64,000 nucleotides of DNA from the NCBI RefSeq assembly GCF_003002915.1, contig NZ_PVTG01000001.1, positions 496,001 to 560,000 on the forward strand, given 5' to 3'. The position numbers and the translations under genes are program-made. The stretch is from Geodermatophilus tzadiensis. GTDB taxonomy: Bacteria; Actinomycetota; Actinomycetes; Mycobacteriales; Geodermatophilaceae. Below, one piece after another: positions 46,225 to 54,686 of this stretch. The notes under the pieces were generated by a model that saw nothing but the letters and a program-made list of their open reading frames with translations, searched no databases and was not told where the DNA came from. Numbering within the stretch: the stretch's first letter is position 1; each line of letters begins with the position of its first letter.

Positions 46225-47313
46225 TCAGCCGGTGAGCACCGCCGAGGGCGCGACCTCCCCGACGACGCCGTCGCCGCCGGTCACCGGCGTGACCGCCCAG
46301 CGCGCGAGGGCCTCCGCGGGCACGCCGAGGTGGTGCTGCAGCAGCGCGGCGAGCACCGGCGTCCGCCCGCGGTCGCCGCCGTCGTCGAGCTTGACCGCCA
46401 CCGCGCCGCGCCCGGGCAGGGCCGCGACGTGCACGCCGTCGGCGCCACCCTTGACCAGCAGGCCGGGGACGGCGGTCATCAGGTCGGTGTCCTCGCGCCC
46501 GGTGCCGGCGACGTACCAGGGGTGGGCCCGCACCGCGTCGGCCACCGCGCGCCCGGGGCTGCCCTCGGGCGCGGCCACCAGCGAGCCCACGCCGCGCGCC
46601 AGCCCGGTGAGCGACAGGCCGTGCTGCGGGGCGCCGCACCCGTCGACGACGACCACGGCCACCGGCTCGCCGGCCGCCGCACCCAGCCGGTCCTCGATGT
46701 CCTGCTGCAGCGGGTGCGCGCGGTCCAGGTAGCCCTCGGTGGGCCACCCGGCGGCGACGCAGGCGGCGAGCATCGCGGAGTGCTTGCCGGAGCAGTTCAT
46801 CGCCAGCCGCTCGGGGGCGCGACCGGCCACCAGCCAGGCGGCGCGGGTGTGCTCGTGCCCGGGCAGTGCCGGCGGGCAGCCCAGCGCCTCGGGACCGAGG
46901 CCCGCCGAGGCGAGCACGGCCGCGGCCAGGTCGCGATGGCCGTCCTCGCCGGCGTGCGAGCCGGCCGCGATGGCCAGCTCCTCGGCCGAACGGGGCCGCC
47001 AGCCGGCGGCGAGGTAGGCGGTCGCCTGCACCGGCTTGTTCGCCGAGCGGGGCAGCACCGGGCGGGCGACGTCCCCGGCCGACCAGCGCACCTCCCCCTC
47101 CGGGCCCACGACGACGGCGGCGCCGCGGTGCACGGACTCCAGGAACCCCGAGCGCCGCACCTCGACGAGCACCGGCGCGTCCGGCCACGGTGACGCGCTG
47201 GAACGGCCACGCTCCAGGGGCCCGCGCCGAGCCTGCGAGGCGTGGGCGGCCCCGTCCAGGGGCTCGTGCCGAGCCGGCGAGGCACGAGGAGGACGGGGTC
47301 CTTCCACCGTCAC
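46225..47313 (-). CDS. Asparaginase (Asparaginase_II family)
   Basis: 362 aa from the GTG at 47313, which overlaps the rsiG stop as GTGA. The conserved domain starts only at VLVEVRRSGFLESVHRGAAVVV (~residue 50) and continues with RSANKPVQATAYLAAG, AIAAGSHAGE, MNCSGKHSAML and VDGCGAPQHGLSL. The first ~45 residues are encoded by palindromic element C, which stays in frame. Initiation at an internal GTG just before the domain is an alternative. Pfam Asparaginase_II members hydrolyse L-asparagine. Confidence 0.88.
   Translation of the reverse strand: MTVEGPRPPRASPARHEPLDGAAHASQARRGPLERGRSSASPWPDAPVLVEVRRSGFLESVHRGAAVVVGPEGEVRWSAGDVARPVLPRSANKPVQATAYLAAGWRPRSAEELAIAAGSHAGEDGHRDLAAAVLASAGLGPEALGCPPALPGHEHTRAAWLVAGRAPERLAMNCSGKHSAMLAACVAAGWPTEGYLDRAHPLQQDIEDRLGAAAGEPVAVVVVDGCGAPQHGLSLTGLARGVGSLVAAPEGSPGRAVADAVRAHPWYVAGTGREDTDLMTAVPGLLVKGGADGVHVAALPGRGAVAVKLDDGGDRGRTPVLAALLQHHLGVPAEALARWAVTPVTGGDGVVGEVAPSAVLTG
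47189..47308 (-). repeat. Post-stop palindromic element, copy C
   Basis: It begins with GGTGACGCGCTGGAACGGCC (47189-47208) and ends with GGTCCTTCCAC 2 nt from the rsiG stop. Stem CCCCGTCC (47250-47257) pairs with GGACGGGG (47291-47298). It contains two loop hairpins: CGCGCC/GGCGTG around GAGCCTGCGA (47229-47238) and CTCGTGCC/GGCACGAG around GAGCCGGCGA (47271-47280). It lies inside the 5' end of the asparaginase reading frame. Confidence 0.72.
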
Positions 47314-47876
47314 CGGCCCTCGTCGGCGAGCAGGGCGGCGACGTCGGCCTCGCCGTTGCGGTAGCGCCGGGCCAGCTCGCCGGCCAGGGCGTCCATGACC
47401 TGCTGCACGCCGCGGCGCCGCTCGGAGAGCTGGCCCTCGGCGGCGGCGAGCGCGCGGGCGGCCCGCTCCAGGGCGGCGTCGGCGAGACCCATGACGTCGG
47501 AGAGGTCGACGTCCGGGGTCAGGCCGTGCACCCAGGACTCGTACTCCTCGGGGGAGGCCGGCTGCACCGTCTGGTGCCGGCCCAGGCCGTGGGCGGGGCC
47601 GCGGCCCTTCTCGGCGAGGATCTCCGGCAGCAGGTCGACCAGCGAGCGGCCGTCGTGCTCGGCGCGCCGCTGGAGCTCGCGGCGGACGATGTCGAGCCGG
47701 CCCTGCAGCAGCCGCCGCGTGTAGGAGAGGTTGACCTCCTCCTGCTCGGCCCGGCGGCGCAGCACCCGCACGTCGGACATGGAGCGGTGCTCGACGTCCA
47801 GGAGGAACGCCGGGTCGAGCAGCTCGTCGACGGCCGCTCCGCCGGCGGGCGTCGGGTCAGGGATCGCGGAGGTCAC
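47310..47876 (-). CDS. rsiG: RsiG, c-di-GMP-binding anti-sigma factor
   Basis: 188 aa, mostly two long helices. Both contain the exact RsiG c-di-GMP motif E(x3)S(x2)R(x3)Q(x3)D: E47-S51-R54-Q58-D62 and E147-S151-R154-Q158-D162. In Streptomyces, RsiG with c-di-GMP holds the sigma factor WhiG inactive. Two motifs in one chain is the streptomycete monomer type; Rubrobacter has one per chain. No whiG gene is in the window. GTGA overlap with ygfZ. Confidence 0.88.
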   Translation of the reverse strand: MTSAIPDPTPAGGAAVDELLDPAFLLDVEHRSMSDVRVLRRRAEQEEVNLSYTRRLLQGRLDIVRRELQRRAEHDGRSLVDLLPEILAEKGRGPAHGLGRHQTVQPASPEEYESWVHGLTPDVDLSDVMGLADAALERAARALAAAEGQLSERRRGVQQVMDALAGELARRYRNGEADVAALLADEGR

Positions 47877-48982
47877 CGCCCGATGGTGGCAGACCGCACC
47901 GCCCGGACCCGGTCGCGGGCGGCCGTCCGGGTGTCGTCGGTCTCCTCGGCCAGGTCGTCGGGGTCGAGCGCGGCGCGCGAGCCGCCCACGGCGAGCTCGG
48001 CGTCGGCGGCCACCGACCGCTTGACCAGGGCGAGGGCGACGGCACCGAGCTCGTGGTGGCGGACGACGCTGCCCACCCGGCCGACCTCGCGGGTGCCCGA
48101 GAGCACCGGCGTCCCGGGGGCGGGCAGCTCCTCGCTGACGCCGTCGAGGTGCAGCAGCGCCAGCCGCCGCGGCGGGCGGCCGAGGTTGTGCACCCGCGCG
48201 ACCGTCTCCTGGCCGCGGTAGCACCCCTTCTCCAGGTGGACGGCGGTGCTCAGCCACTCCAGCTCGTTGGGGATGGTGCGGTGGTCGGTGTCCACGCCGT
48301 GGCGCGGGCGGCGGGCCTCGACGCGCAGCGCCTCGTAGGCGTCCAGCCCGGCGCTGCCGGCGCCGGCCGCGGTCAGCGCGTCGGCCCGGACGGCGAGCTC
48401 GGCGCGGGGCACGAGCAGGTCGAACGCGGTGGCGCCGCCGTCGCCGAGGGCCGGCATCCGGCGCACCCAGCCGCCGTCGGGCAGCGCGGCGACCGCGTAC
48501 GCGTCCTCCGGCGCGGGCAGGCCGGCGGCGGCGAGCACCCCGGGCGCCCCCGGGCCGACGAGGGAGAGCAGCGCCCAGGCGTCGGTGACCAGCGCGGGCT
48601 CGACGCGGAGCATGAACACCATCCGCTGCAGGAAGGTGAGCAGCCCGGCGCCGGTGCCCGGCTCGACGTCGGCCCAGGTCGTGCCGCCGAGCTCGGCGAG
48701 GACGAGGTGGTGCTCGACGTGGCCGTGCGGGGAGAGGACCAGCGCCTCGGTGCCGGCGCCGTCGGGCAGCCGCTCGAGGTGCTGGCTGGTCAGGCTGTGC
48801 AGCCAGGTCAGCCGGTCGACCCCGGGGACGGTGAGCACGTCGCGGTCGCTGCGGTCGACGAGGCCGGCGCCCTCGGCCAGCAGCCGCTGCTCGCGCAGCG
48901 GGTCGCCGTGGTGGGCGGCGACGGTCATGCCCTCGGCGAGGACGGCGCCCGGTCGCCGGGCCAGCGGTGAGGTGATGGTCAT
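47873..48982 (-). CDS. ygfZ: YgfZ/GcvT-like folate-binding protein
   Basis: 369 aa. The YgfZ signature KGCYRGQE is present (HLEKGCYRGQETVARVHN), with VDRLTWLHSLTSQ and the folate-binding fold of aminomethyltransferases. It maintains Fe-S enzymes. It lies 10 nt after fur and overlaps rsiG by 4 nt, so fur-ygfZ-rsiG-asparaginase is one transcription unit. Confidence 0.92.
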   Translation of the reverse strand: MTITSPLARRPGAVLAEGMTVAAHHGDPLREQRLLAEGAGLVDRSDRDVLTVPGVDRLTWLHSLTSQHLERLPDGAGTEALVLSPHGHVEHHLVLAELGGTTWADVEPGTGAGLLTFLQRMVFMLRVEPALVTDAWALLSLVGPGAPGVLAAAGLPAPEDAYAVAALPDGGWVRRMPALGDGGATAFDLLVPRAELAVRADALTAAGAGSAGLDAYEALRVEARRPRHGVDTDHRTIPNELEWLSTAVHLEKGCYRGQETVARVHNLGRPPRRLALLHLDGVSEELPAPGTPVLSGTREVGRVGSVVRHHELGAVALALVKRSVAADAELAVGGSRAALDPDDLAEETDDTRTAARDRVRAVRSATIGR

Positions 48983-48992
48983 GACGGCTGGT

Positions 48993-49448
48993 TCACTCCT
49001 GCGGGGTCCCGGACTCTCGGCAGCGGCGGCACGTCCCCGACAGCGCGACGTGCCCCACGTCCACGGTGAAACCCAGTTCGGCGGCCAGACGTTCCGCCGC
49101 CTCGTCGAGCAGCGCCGGGTCGGCCGAGGCGATGTCGCCGCACGAGGCACACACCACGTGCAGGTGCGGGTGCTCGGAGGCGTGGTAGACCGGCGCCCCC
49201 TTGCCCAGGTGGGTGTGCCAGACCAGACCGAGCTTCTCGAGCAGCTCGAGGGTCCGGTAGACGGTGGAGGTGTCGGGCGCCGCGCCGCCGGGGCCGGCCT
49301 GCTGCCGCAGCCGCGCGCCGATGGCCTCGGGCGTGGCGTGGTCGAGGTCGGAGACGGCGGCGAGCACCTGCTGGCGCTGGGGCGTCAGTCGCAGGCCCTG
49401 GGCCCGCAGCCGCTCGCCCAGCGGTGCGGGGCCGCGCTCGGATGCCAC
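48993..49448 (-). CDS. Fur-family metal-dependent repressor
   Basis: 151 aa. Winged helix LTPQRQQVLAAVSDLDHATPE and STVYRTLELLEKLGLV; metal sites HPHLHVVCASCGDI and the C-terminal CRRC. Sequence does not separate Fur, Zur and PerR types. TACGCT 7 nt before the GTG at 49448 supports this start (leaderless). It leads the ygfZ unit, and iron control of Fe-S maintenance would make sense. Confidence 0.9.
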   Translation of the reverse strand: MASERGPAPLGERLRAQGLRLTPQRQQVLAAVSDLDHATPEAIGARLRQQAGPGGAAPDTSTVYRTLELLEKLGLVWHTHLGKGAPVYHASEHPHLHVVCASCGDIASADPALLDEAAERLAAELGFTVDVGHVALSGTCRRCRESGTPQE

Positions 49449-49473
49449 GACGTCGAGCGTAGTTCCGGCCGCC

Positions 49474-50799
49474 TCACGCAACGGCGCTGCGGGCGCCGGC
49501 GAGCACCCGCTGCAGCGCCTCGAGGTACCGCGGCGGGACGGCGTGCGCCCCGCGCGGGGCGAGGAACCGGGCCACGGTGGCGCCGGTGACCTCGGCGGCG
49601 TCCGCGGCCTCCGCGCCCAGGGCCCGCACCACCGGCGCGTCGCCCCACGAACGGCTGGCCGCCAGGTGCGCCATCGCCGCGGCGCTCTCCGCCCGCTCCC
49701 CCACGCAGTCGAACGGCTTCTCGGTGGCCCACAGCTTCCGGAACCCGTCGGCCAGCGACGCGTCGTCCAGGGGGTTGCCGCCGAACACCTCGACCGCCTC
49801 GGCCGGGCGGAGGAACACGGCGAAGCACAGGAAGGTGAACAGGCACTTGTCGCAGTGCAGGCACCAGCGCTGCTCGGCCTGCCCGCCCGTGTGGCGCTGG
49901 GTGTAGGAGCGGTTGCAGCTGAGGATGGACGTGCGCAGCGGCAGCGCGGCGACGGCGGCCACCGTGGCGAGCTCCGACAGCTGCCGGGTGAGGCTGAAGT
50001 ACCCGACGCCGACCTCGGCGGCCGCCGCGGCGAACAGCTGCTCGAAGGCGAAGGACTTCGAGTACTGGTGGTTGACGCTCACGCCGCCGACGGTGAGCGT
50101 CTCCTCGTCGGCCGACCGCTCGTTGGCGAACACCACCGGGTCGTAGCCGCCGAGGACCGCGGCCAGCGTCGAGATCGCCGAGTTGATCGCGGTGACCGGC
50201 ACGTGCCCGTTCAGGCCGCCCTGCGCCGTCCGCTCGGCCAGCAGCGGGTCCAGCCGGCGGCGCACCTCGACCAGCGGCGCCCCGGCGGCGCGGGCGACCT
50301 CGCGCTGCGCGCCGGTCGGGTTGACCGCCAGCGCCGTCCCGTCGGGGATGACGACCAGCGCCAGCGCGGAGTCCTTGCCGCCGCCCACCGGCAGCAGCGC
50401 GCCCCGCTCACCAGGGGCTGGCGGCGGGCCCGGCTCGCGCAGCTCGAGGTCGAACTCCACCCGGTGCGGCACCGGCAGCCGGTTGACCGCGGCGAACTCC
50501 CCGAGGCCGTGCGTGTACGCGGCCGCGGCGACGGCGGCCTGCGCGGCGGTCACCGGGCGCTCCACGGTCACCCGGCCCGGCGCGGCCAGCTTGTAGTAGC
50601 TGGTGCCCATGACCAGGTGCACGAGGTCCAGCGCGGCGTCGAGCGCGGCCGGGGCCGGGCCGCCGGCGAGCAGCGCCGGGTCCAGGGTCAGCCGCTCGGT
50701 GAACGCGTCGTCCCCGAGCCGGTAGGTGAAGGCGGCCTCGCCGGTCGCCGGGTCGAACGTGCGGTCGGCGACGACGAAGGTGCCGGCCTCAGAGCGCAC
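49474..50799 (-). CDS. murL: MurL, UDP-MurNAc-L-Ala-L-Glu epimerase
   Basis: 441 aa. A PP-loop-like LLPVGGGKDSALALVV, then FANERSADE, HQYSKSFAFEQLF, SCNRSYTQRH and WCLHCDKCLFTFLCFA match the MurL family, which epimerises the terminal L-Glu of UDP-MurNAc-L-Ala-L-Glu using ATP. The GTG at 50799 overlaps the murD2 stop by 11 nt. Together they replace the classic MurI plus MurD route for D-glutamate. Confidence 0.87.
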   Translation of the reverse strand: MRSEAGTFVVADRTFDPATGEAAFTYRLGDDAFTERLTLDPALLAGGPAPAALDAALDLVHLVMGTSYYKLAAPGRVTVERPVTAAQAAVAAAAYTHGLGEFAAVNRLPVPHRVEFDLELREPGPPPAPGERGALLPVGGGKDSALALVVIPDGTALAVNPTGAQREVARAAGAPLVEVRRRLDPLLAERTAQGGLNGHVPVTAINSAISTLAAVLGGYDPVVFANERSADEETLTVGGVSVNHQYSKSFAFEQLFAAAAAEVGVGYFSLTRQLSELATVAAVAALPLRTSILSCNRSYTQRHTGGQAEQRWCLHCDKCLFTFLCFAVFLRPAEAVEVFGGNPLDDASLADGFRKLWATEKPFDCVGERAESAAAMAHLAASRSWGDAPVVRALGAEAADAAEVTGATVARFLAPRGAHAVPPRYLEALQRVLAGARSAVA

Positions 50800-52162
50800 G
50801 GACGCGCTCGGCGCCGGCACCGACGAGGATCTGCTCATAGGTGGCTGCCAACTCCTCGAAGTCGCGGAAGCGGTTGTAGCTGGGGGCGCCGGGCGAGAGC
50901 AGCACGACGCCACCGGTCGGGGTGGTCGCGATCGCACTCGCCACCGCCTCCTCCAGCGACGCCGTCTCGGTCACCGGCACCGGGACACCGGCGGCCTCCC
51001 GGCGGACGTCGGCGGCCAGCCGGGCCCCGGTGTCGGGGACGGTGACCAGCGCGACCTCCTCCCGCCGGGCCACCAACGCGCGGGCCAGGTCGGTGTAGTC
51101 CAGGCCGCGGTCCTGCCCGCCGGCGACCAGCGTGACCGGCCGGCCGGCCAGCGCGTCCAGTGCGGCCAGCACCGACACCGGCGTGGTGGACAGGGTGTCG
51201 TCGACGAAGGTGACGCCGCCGAGCGCCGCCACCGGCGAGAGCCGGTGCGGCAGCGCCCGGAACCCGGCGACCGCGCCGGTCACCGCGTCGGCGTGCGCGG
51301 CCAGGTCGGCCCCGCTCAGCGCGGCGGCCGCCAGCGCCACCTCGAGGTTGCTGCGGTTGTGCGCGCCGGGCAGGTGCACCGGGACGACGCGGCCGGCCAG
51401 GCCGGGCGGGACCACCTCGGCGGGGTCGACGAGCTGCGCGGGGTCGAGGTACCGCTCGGCCAGCGGCCGCGCCTGCGCGCTGACCACCACCGACCGCGGC
51501 GGGCAGGCGGCAAAGACCCGCAGCTTGTCGCGGTAGTAGGTCTGCACCGAGCCGTGCCAGTCGAGGTGCTCGGGCGCCAGGGAGGTGAGCGCGCCGCGGC
51601 CGGCGAAGTCGGGGACGGCGGCGGCCTGGTAGCTGGAGACCTCGACGACGAGGGTGGGGCCGGCCCCGTCGTCGTCGAGCAGGACGTCGAGCAGCGGCGT
51701 GCCGATGTTGCCCACGTGCACCGCCGGGTGGCCGGCCGCGGTGAGGACGGCGGCGGCCAGGGCGCTGGTGGTGCTCTTGCCCTTCGTCCCGGTGACGCAG
51801 AGGACCGCGACCCCGCGCGCCGCGGCCTCGGCCAGGGCGACGCCGGTCCCCGTGGTCACGGTGGTGCGCCCTGCCAGGTCCCGGGCGTCCTCGCGGTAGG
51901 GGCTGATGCCGGGCGAGCGGAACACCACGTCGCACCCGGCCAGGTCGGCGACGCCGGCCGCGGCGGTGACCCCGGCGGGCAGCGCCGCGGGGTCGAGCGG
52001 GCGGCTGTCGGCGACGAGCACCCCGGCCGCGCCGGCGGCGAGCGCCGCGCGGACGGCGGCACGGCCCTCGCGGCCGTGGCCCCAGACGCCCACCCGCCGT
52101 CCGGCCAGCTCGCCCAGCCGGAGGGACGCCTCCCGCGGCGGCGGGGCGGGGCGGTCGTCCAC
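50789..52162 (-). CDS. murD2: MurD2, UDP-MurNAc-L-Ala-L-glutamate ligase
   Basis: 457-aa Mur ligase: N-terminal VGVWGHGREGRAAVRAALA, ATP motif CVTGTKGKSTTSALAAAVL, EVSSYQAAAVPDF, HLDWHGSVQTYYRDKL and C-terminal FVDDTLSTTPVSVLAAL. Coupling to murL identifies the MurD2 subtype, which adds L-Glu rather than D-Glu. TAGAGT 7 nt before the GTG at 52162 supports this start; a GTG at 52171 overlaps that hexamer and is less likely. Confidence 0.87.
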   Translation of the reverse strand: MDDRPAPPPREASLRLGELAGRRVGVWGHGREGRAAVRAALAAGAAGVLVADSRPLDPAALPAGVTAAAGVADLAGCDVVFRSPGISPYREDARDLAGRTTVTTGTGVALAEAAARGVAVLCVTGTKGKSTTSALAAAVLTAAGHPAVHVGNIGTPLLDVLLDDDGAGPTLVVEVSSYQAAAVPDFAGRGALTSLAPEHLDWHGSVQTYYRDKLRVFAACPPRSVVVSAQARPLAERYLDPAQLVDPAEVVPPGLAGRVVPVHLPGAHNRSNLEVALAAAALSGADLAAHADAVTGAVAGFRALPHRLSPVAALGGVTFVDDTLSTTPVSVLAALDALAGRPVTLVAGGQDRGLDYTDLARALVARREEVALVTVPDTGARLAADVRREAAGVPVPVTETASLEEAVASAIATTPTGGVVLLSPGAPSYNRFRDFEELAATYEQILVGAGAERVRAL

Positions 52163-52291
52163 GGCGGCCACTCTACGGACCGGTCCGGTCCACGGACGGC
52201 GACGACGGGTGCGCGCCGCTAGGGTGGGTCCAGGTGTGCCGGGAAGTCTGGTCGGCGGTGCCGCACCCGACCCCTCCCCTGGAGCCGCCCC

Positions 52292-53641
52292 GTGACCACC
52301 CCCCATGGATCCACCCGGGTCTTCGCCCGCGGCTCCTGGGCCGAGGCCAGCCGGATCGCCGACGTGCTGCGCAAGGAGACCGTCGGCGGCGTCCTCCTGC
52401 TCGTCGGCACCGTCGTCGCCCTCGTCTGGGCCAACTCGCCGTGGGCGGGGTCCTACGAGGCGCTGCGCGACACCCGCGTCGGCCCGGCGTCGCTGCACCT
52501 GGACCTGACGCTGGGCACCTGGGCCGCCGACGGCCTGCTGGCGGTCTTCTTCTTCGTCGCGGGGCTGGAGCTCAAGCGGGAGTTCGTCGCCGGGGACCTG
52601 CGCGACCCCCGGCGGGCGGCCCTGCCGGTCGCCGCGGCCGTCGGCGGCATGGTGGTGCCGGCGGTGCTCTACACGCTGCTGAACCTCGGGGGCGACGGCG
52701 CGCTGCGCGGCTGGGCCATCCCCACCGCCACCGACATCGCCTTCGCGCTCGCCGTGCTGGCGGTCATCAGCACCCACCTGCCGAGCGCGCTGCGCACGTT
52801 CCTGCTGACCCTCGCCGTGGTCGACGACCTGCTGGCCATCACGATCATCGCGGTCTTCTACACGACGTCGCTGGCCGCGGGGTGGCTGGCGCTGGCCCTC
52901 GCGCCGCTGGCGGTCTTCGGGTTCCTCGTGCAGAAGCGCATCCGCTCGTGGTGGCTGCTGCTGCCGCTGGCGGCGCTGACCTGGGTGTGCGTGCACGAGT
53001 CGGGCGTGCACGCCACGGTGGCCGGGGTGCTGCTGGCCTTCACCGTGCCGGTCGTCCGCAGCGAGGCCGCCGGTGGCCCGGGGGCGGGCCCGGGCATGGC
53101 CGAGCACTTCGAGCACCGGTTCCGGCCCCTGTCCGCCGGCGTGGCGGTGCCGCTGTTCGCCTTCTTCGCCGCGGGGGTCACCGTCGGCGGGCTGTCGGGG
53201 CTGGTGGAGTCCCTCGGCGACCGCGTGGCGCTGGGCATCGTCGTCGGCCTGGTCGGGGGCAAGGTCCTCGGGATCGTCGGTGCGAGCTGGCTGGTCACCC
53301 GGTTCACCCGCGCCGAGTTCGCCGACGAGCTGGGCTGGCCCGACCTGGTGGGGGTCGCGCTGCTCGGCGGCATCGGGTTCACCGTCTCGCTGCTGATCGG
53401 CGAGCTGGCCTTCGGGGCCGGCAGCGAGCGCGACGACCACGTGAAGGTCGGCGTGCTGGTCGGGACGCTGCTCTCGGCGCTGCTGGCCACCGTCGCGCTG
53501 CGGCTGCGCAACCGCCGCTACCGGCGGATCGAGGAGCTCGAGACCGCCGATGCCGACTCCGACGGCATCCCCGACGTCTACCAGCGCAGCCCCGACACGC
53601 CCGGGGACGCCGGGGCACGCCGCGGTTCCGCCGACGGCTGA
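52292..53641 (+). CDS. nhaA: NhaA Na+/H+ antiporter
   Basis: 449 aa, 11-12 helices. The transport residues are present: [13 protein letters not shown] and [13 protein letters not shown] (paired aspartates). It exports sodium in exchange for protons. The C-terminal ~50 residues are cytoplasmic and hold D420-A-D-S-D-G-I-P-D, a thrombospondin-type-3-like calcium loop, which is unusual in NhaA. -10 TAGGGT at 52220-52225; GTG start. Confidence 0.94.
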   Translation: MTTPHGSTRVFARGSWAEASRIADVLRKETVGGVLLLVGTVVALVWANSPWAGSYEALRDTRVGPASLHLDLTLGTWAADGLLAVFFFVAGLELKREFVAGDLRDPRRAALPVAAAVGGMVVPAVLYTLLNLGGDGALRGWAIPTATDIAFALAVLAVISTHLPSALRTFLLTLAVVDDLLAITIIAVFYTTSLAAGWLALALAPLAVFGFLVQKRIRSWWLLLPLAALTWVCVHESGVHATVAGVLLAFTVPVVRSEAAGGPGAGPGMAEHFEHRFRPLSAGVAVPLFAFFAAGVTVGGLSGLVESLGDRVALGIVVGLVGGKVLGIVGASWLVTRFTRAEFADELGWPDLVGVALLGGIGFTVSLLIGELAFGAGSERDDHVKVGVLVGTLLSALLATVALRLRNRRYRRIEELETADADSDGIPDVYQRSPDTPGDAGARRGSADG

Positions 53642-53990
53642 ACAACGACGTTGCCGAACCTCCGGACGGCGACGTACCGTCGAGGTACACGAGAGGGGAG
53701 GTGGTCCGAACAATTGAATTCTTATCGGACTCGTGAGGTGGCTGTCCGCTAGCCGCCGTCCAGATGGGCCGCCCGTTCGGAGTGGAATCCGAACGCCGGC
53801 ATCCTGATCGCCCGTCCGTCGCACGGCGGCGAGCGAGAACCGGACAGTCACCCGACCCCCGGGCCGCCGACCTCGTCCAGTCGGCCCGCGTGCAGCCTCC
53901 GCCCAGCGGTGGCGCCGCGGAACAGCCCGGGGGTCGTCCGTCCCTGGGTACGGATCGACCCAGCCGAGCACGCCGGAGGACCGCGCGGCC
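53642..53990 (+). other. 349-bp gap after nhaA with AT-rich island and hairpins
   Basis: Contains AATTGAATTCTTAT (53712-53725), strikingly AT-rich for this DNA; a possible 11-codon ORF GTG-TGA (53701-53736) just after GAGAGGGGAG, with a TTA codon; a perfect hairpin CGTTCGGA/TCCGAACG (53774-53795) around GTGGAA; and GTGGCTGTCCG (53738-53748) nearly complementary to CGGACAGTCAC (53841-53851). No known riboswitch is recognised. Confidence 0.45.
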
Positions 53991-54686
53991 GTGGAGACCG
54001 TCGGGCGCACCGCGCAGGCCGGCCGCTGGGTCGCCGAGGCGGTCCGCGCCGCTCCCCCCGACACCGTCGCCGCCCTGGTGCCGGCCCGCTTCCCCGCCTA
54101 CGCGCGGGTCTTCCACCCCGCCGTCCGCTACGACGGCGACGACGACGTCTTCGTCCGGTGGGACGAGGTGGCCGCGGCCAACGGCACCTCCCCGCACCGG
54201 CTCATGCAGTGGCCGGGCGTCACCGGGTCCTGGGACCACGTCAGCGAGGCCGACCAGCCGGGACTGTGGAACGACGCACCGGCCGAGGGGCACCTCGTCG
54301 AGCACGTGGCCCGCGAGCTCGCCGCCGTCCTCGCCGACCAGACCACCACCCCGGGCGAGTGCTGGTTCGGCTGGGACGACGACGGCGCCGCCGACCTGCC
54401 CCGGCTGCGCCTGCCCCGCGTCGACCTGCTGCTGGTCCGCGGCCCGGTGGAGCGCGCCGCGGTCAACTTCGCCGCCGAGCCGCGCGAGCAGAGCGCGGCC
54501 CTGTGGTGGCCGGCCGACCGGGCCTGGTGCGTGGCCACCGACCCCGCCCTGATGAGCACCTACGTCGGCGGCAGCGTCGACGCCGTCGACGAGCTGCTGG
54601 CCACCCGGCTGGAGGTCGCGCCCGCACTGCCCGGCGACGCCGTCACGCCCGACAGCGACCCGGTCAACCCCGTCGAGCCCCGCTAG
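53991..54686 (+). CDS. Hypothetical protein
   Basis: 231 aa, soluble, acidic and Trp-rich. FPAYARVFHPAVRYDGDDD, LMQWPGVTGSWDHV, CWFGWDDDGAADLPRLRLP and ALWWPADRAWCVATDP are the recognisable blocks, typical of an uncharacterised actinobacterial family with an aspartate-rich surface. GGAGGACCGCGCGGCC precedes the GTG. Its stop overlaps the convergent DUF885 gene by 4 nt. No function proposed. Confidence 0.75.
   Translation: METVGRTAQAGRWVAEAVRAAPPDTVAALVPARFPAYARVFHPAVRYDGDDDVFVRWDEVAAANGTSPHRLMQWPGVTGSWDHVSEADQPGLWNDAPAEGHLVEHVARELAAVLADQTTTPGECWFGWDDDGAADLPRLRLPRVDLLLVRGPVERAAVNFAAEPREQSAALWWPADRAWCVATDPALMSTYVGGSVDAVDELLATRLEVAPALPGDAVTPDSDPVNPVEPR

Noticed and set aside
52163..54064. Long N-terminal extension of the murD2 frame
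   Set aside because: It is the antisense of nhaA; the Mur ligase fold begins at ~52130 and a -10 hexamer supports the start at 52162.
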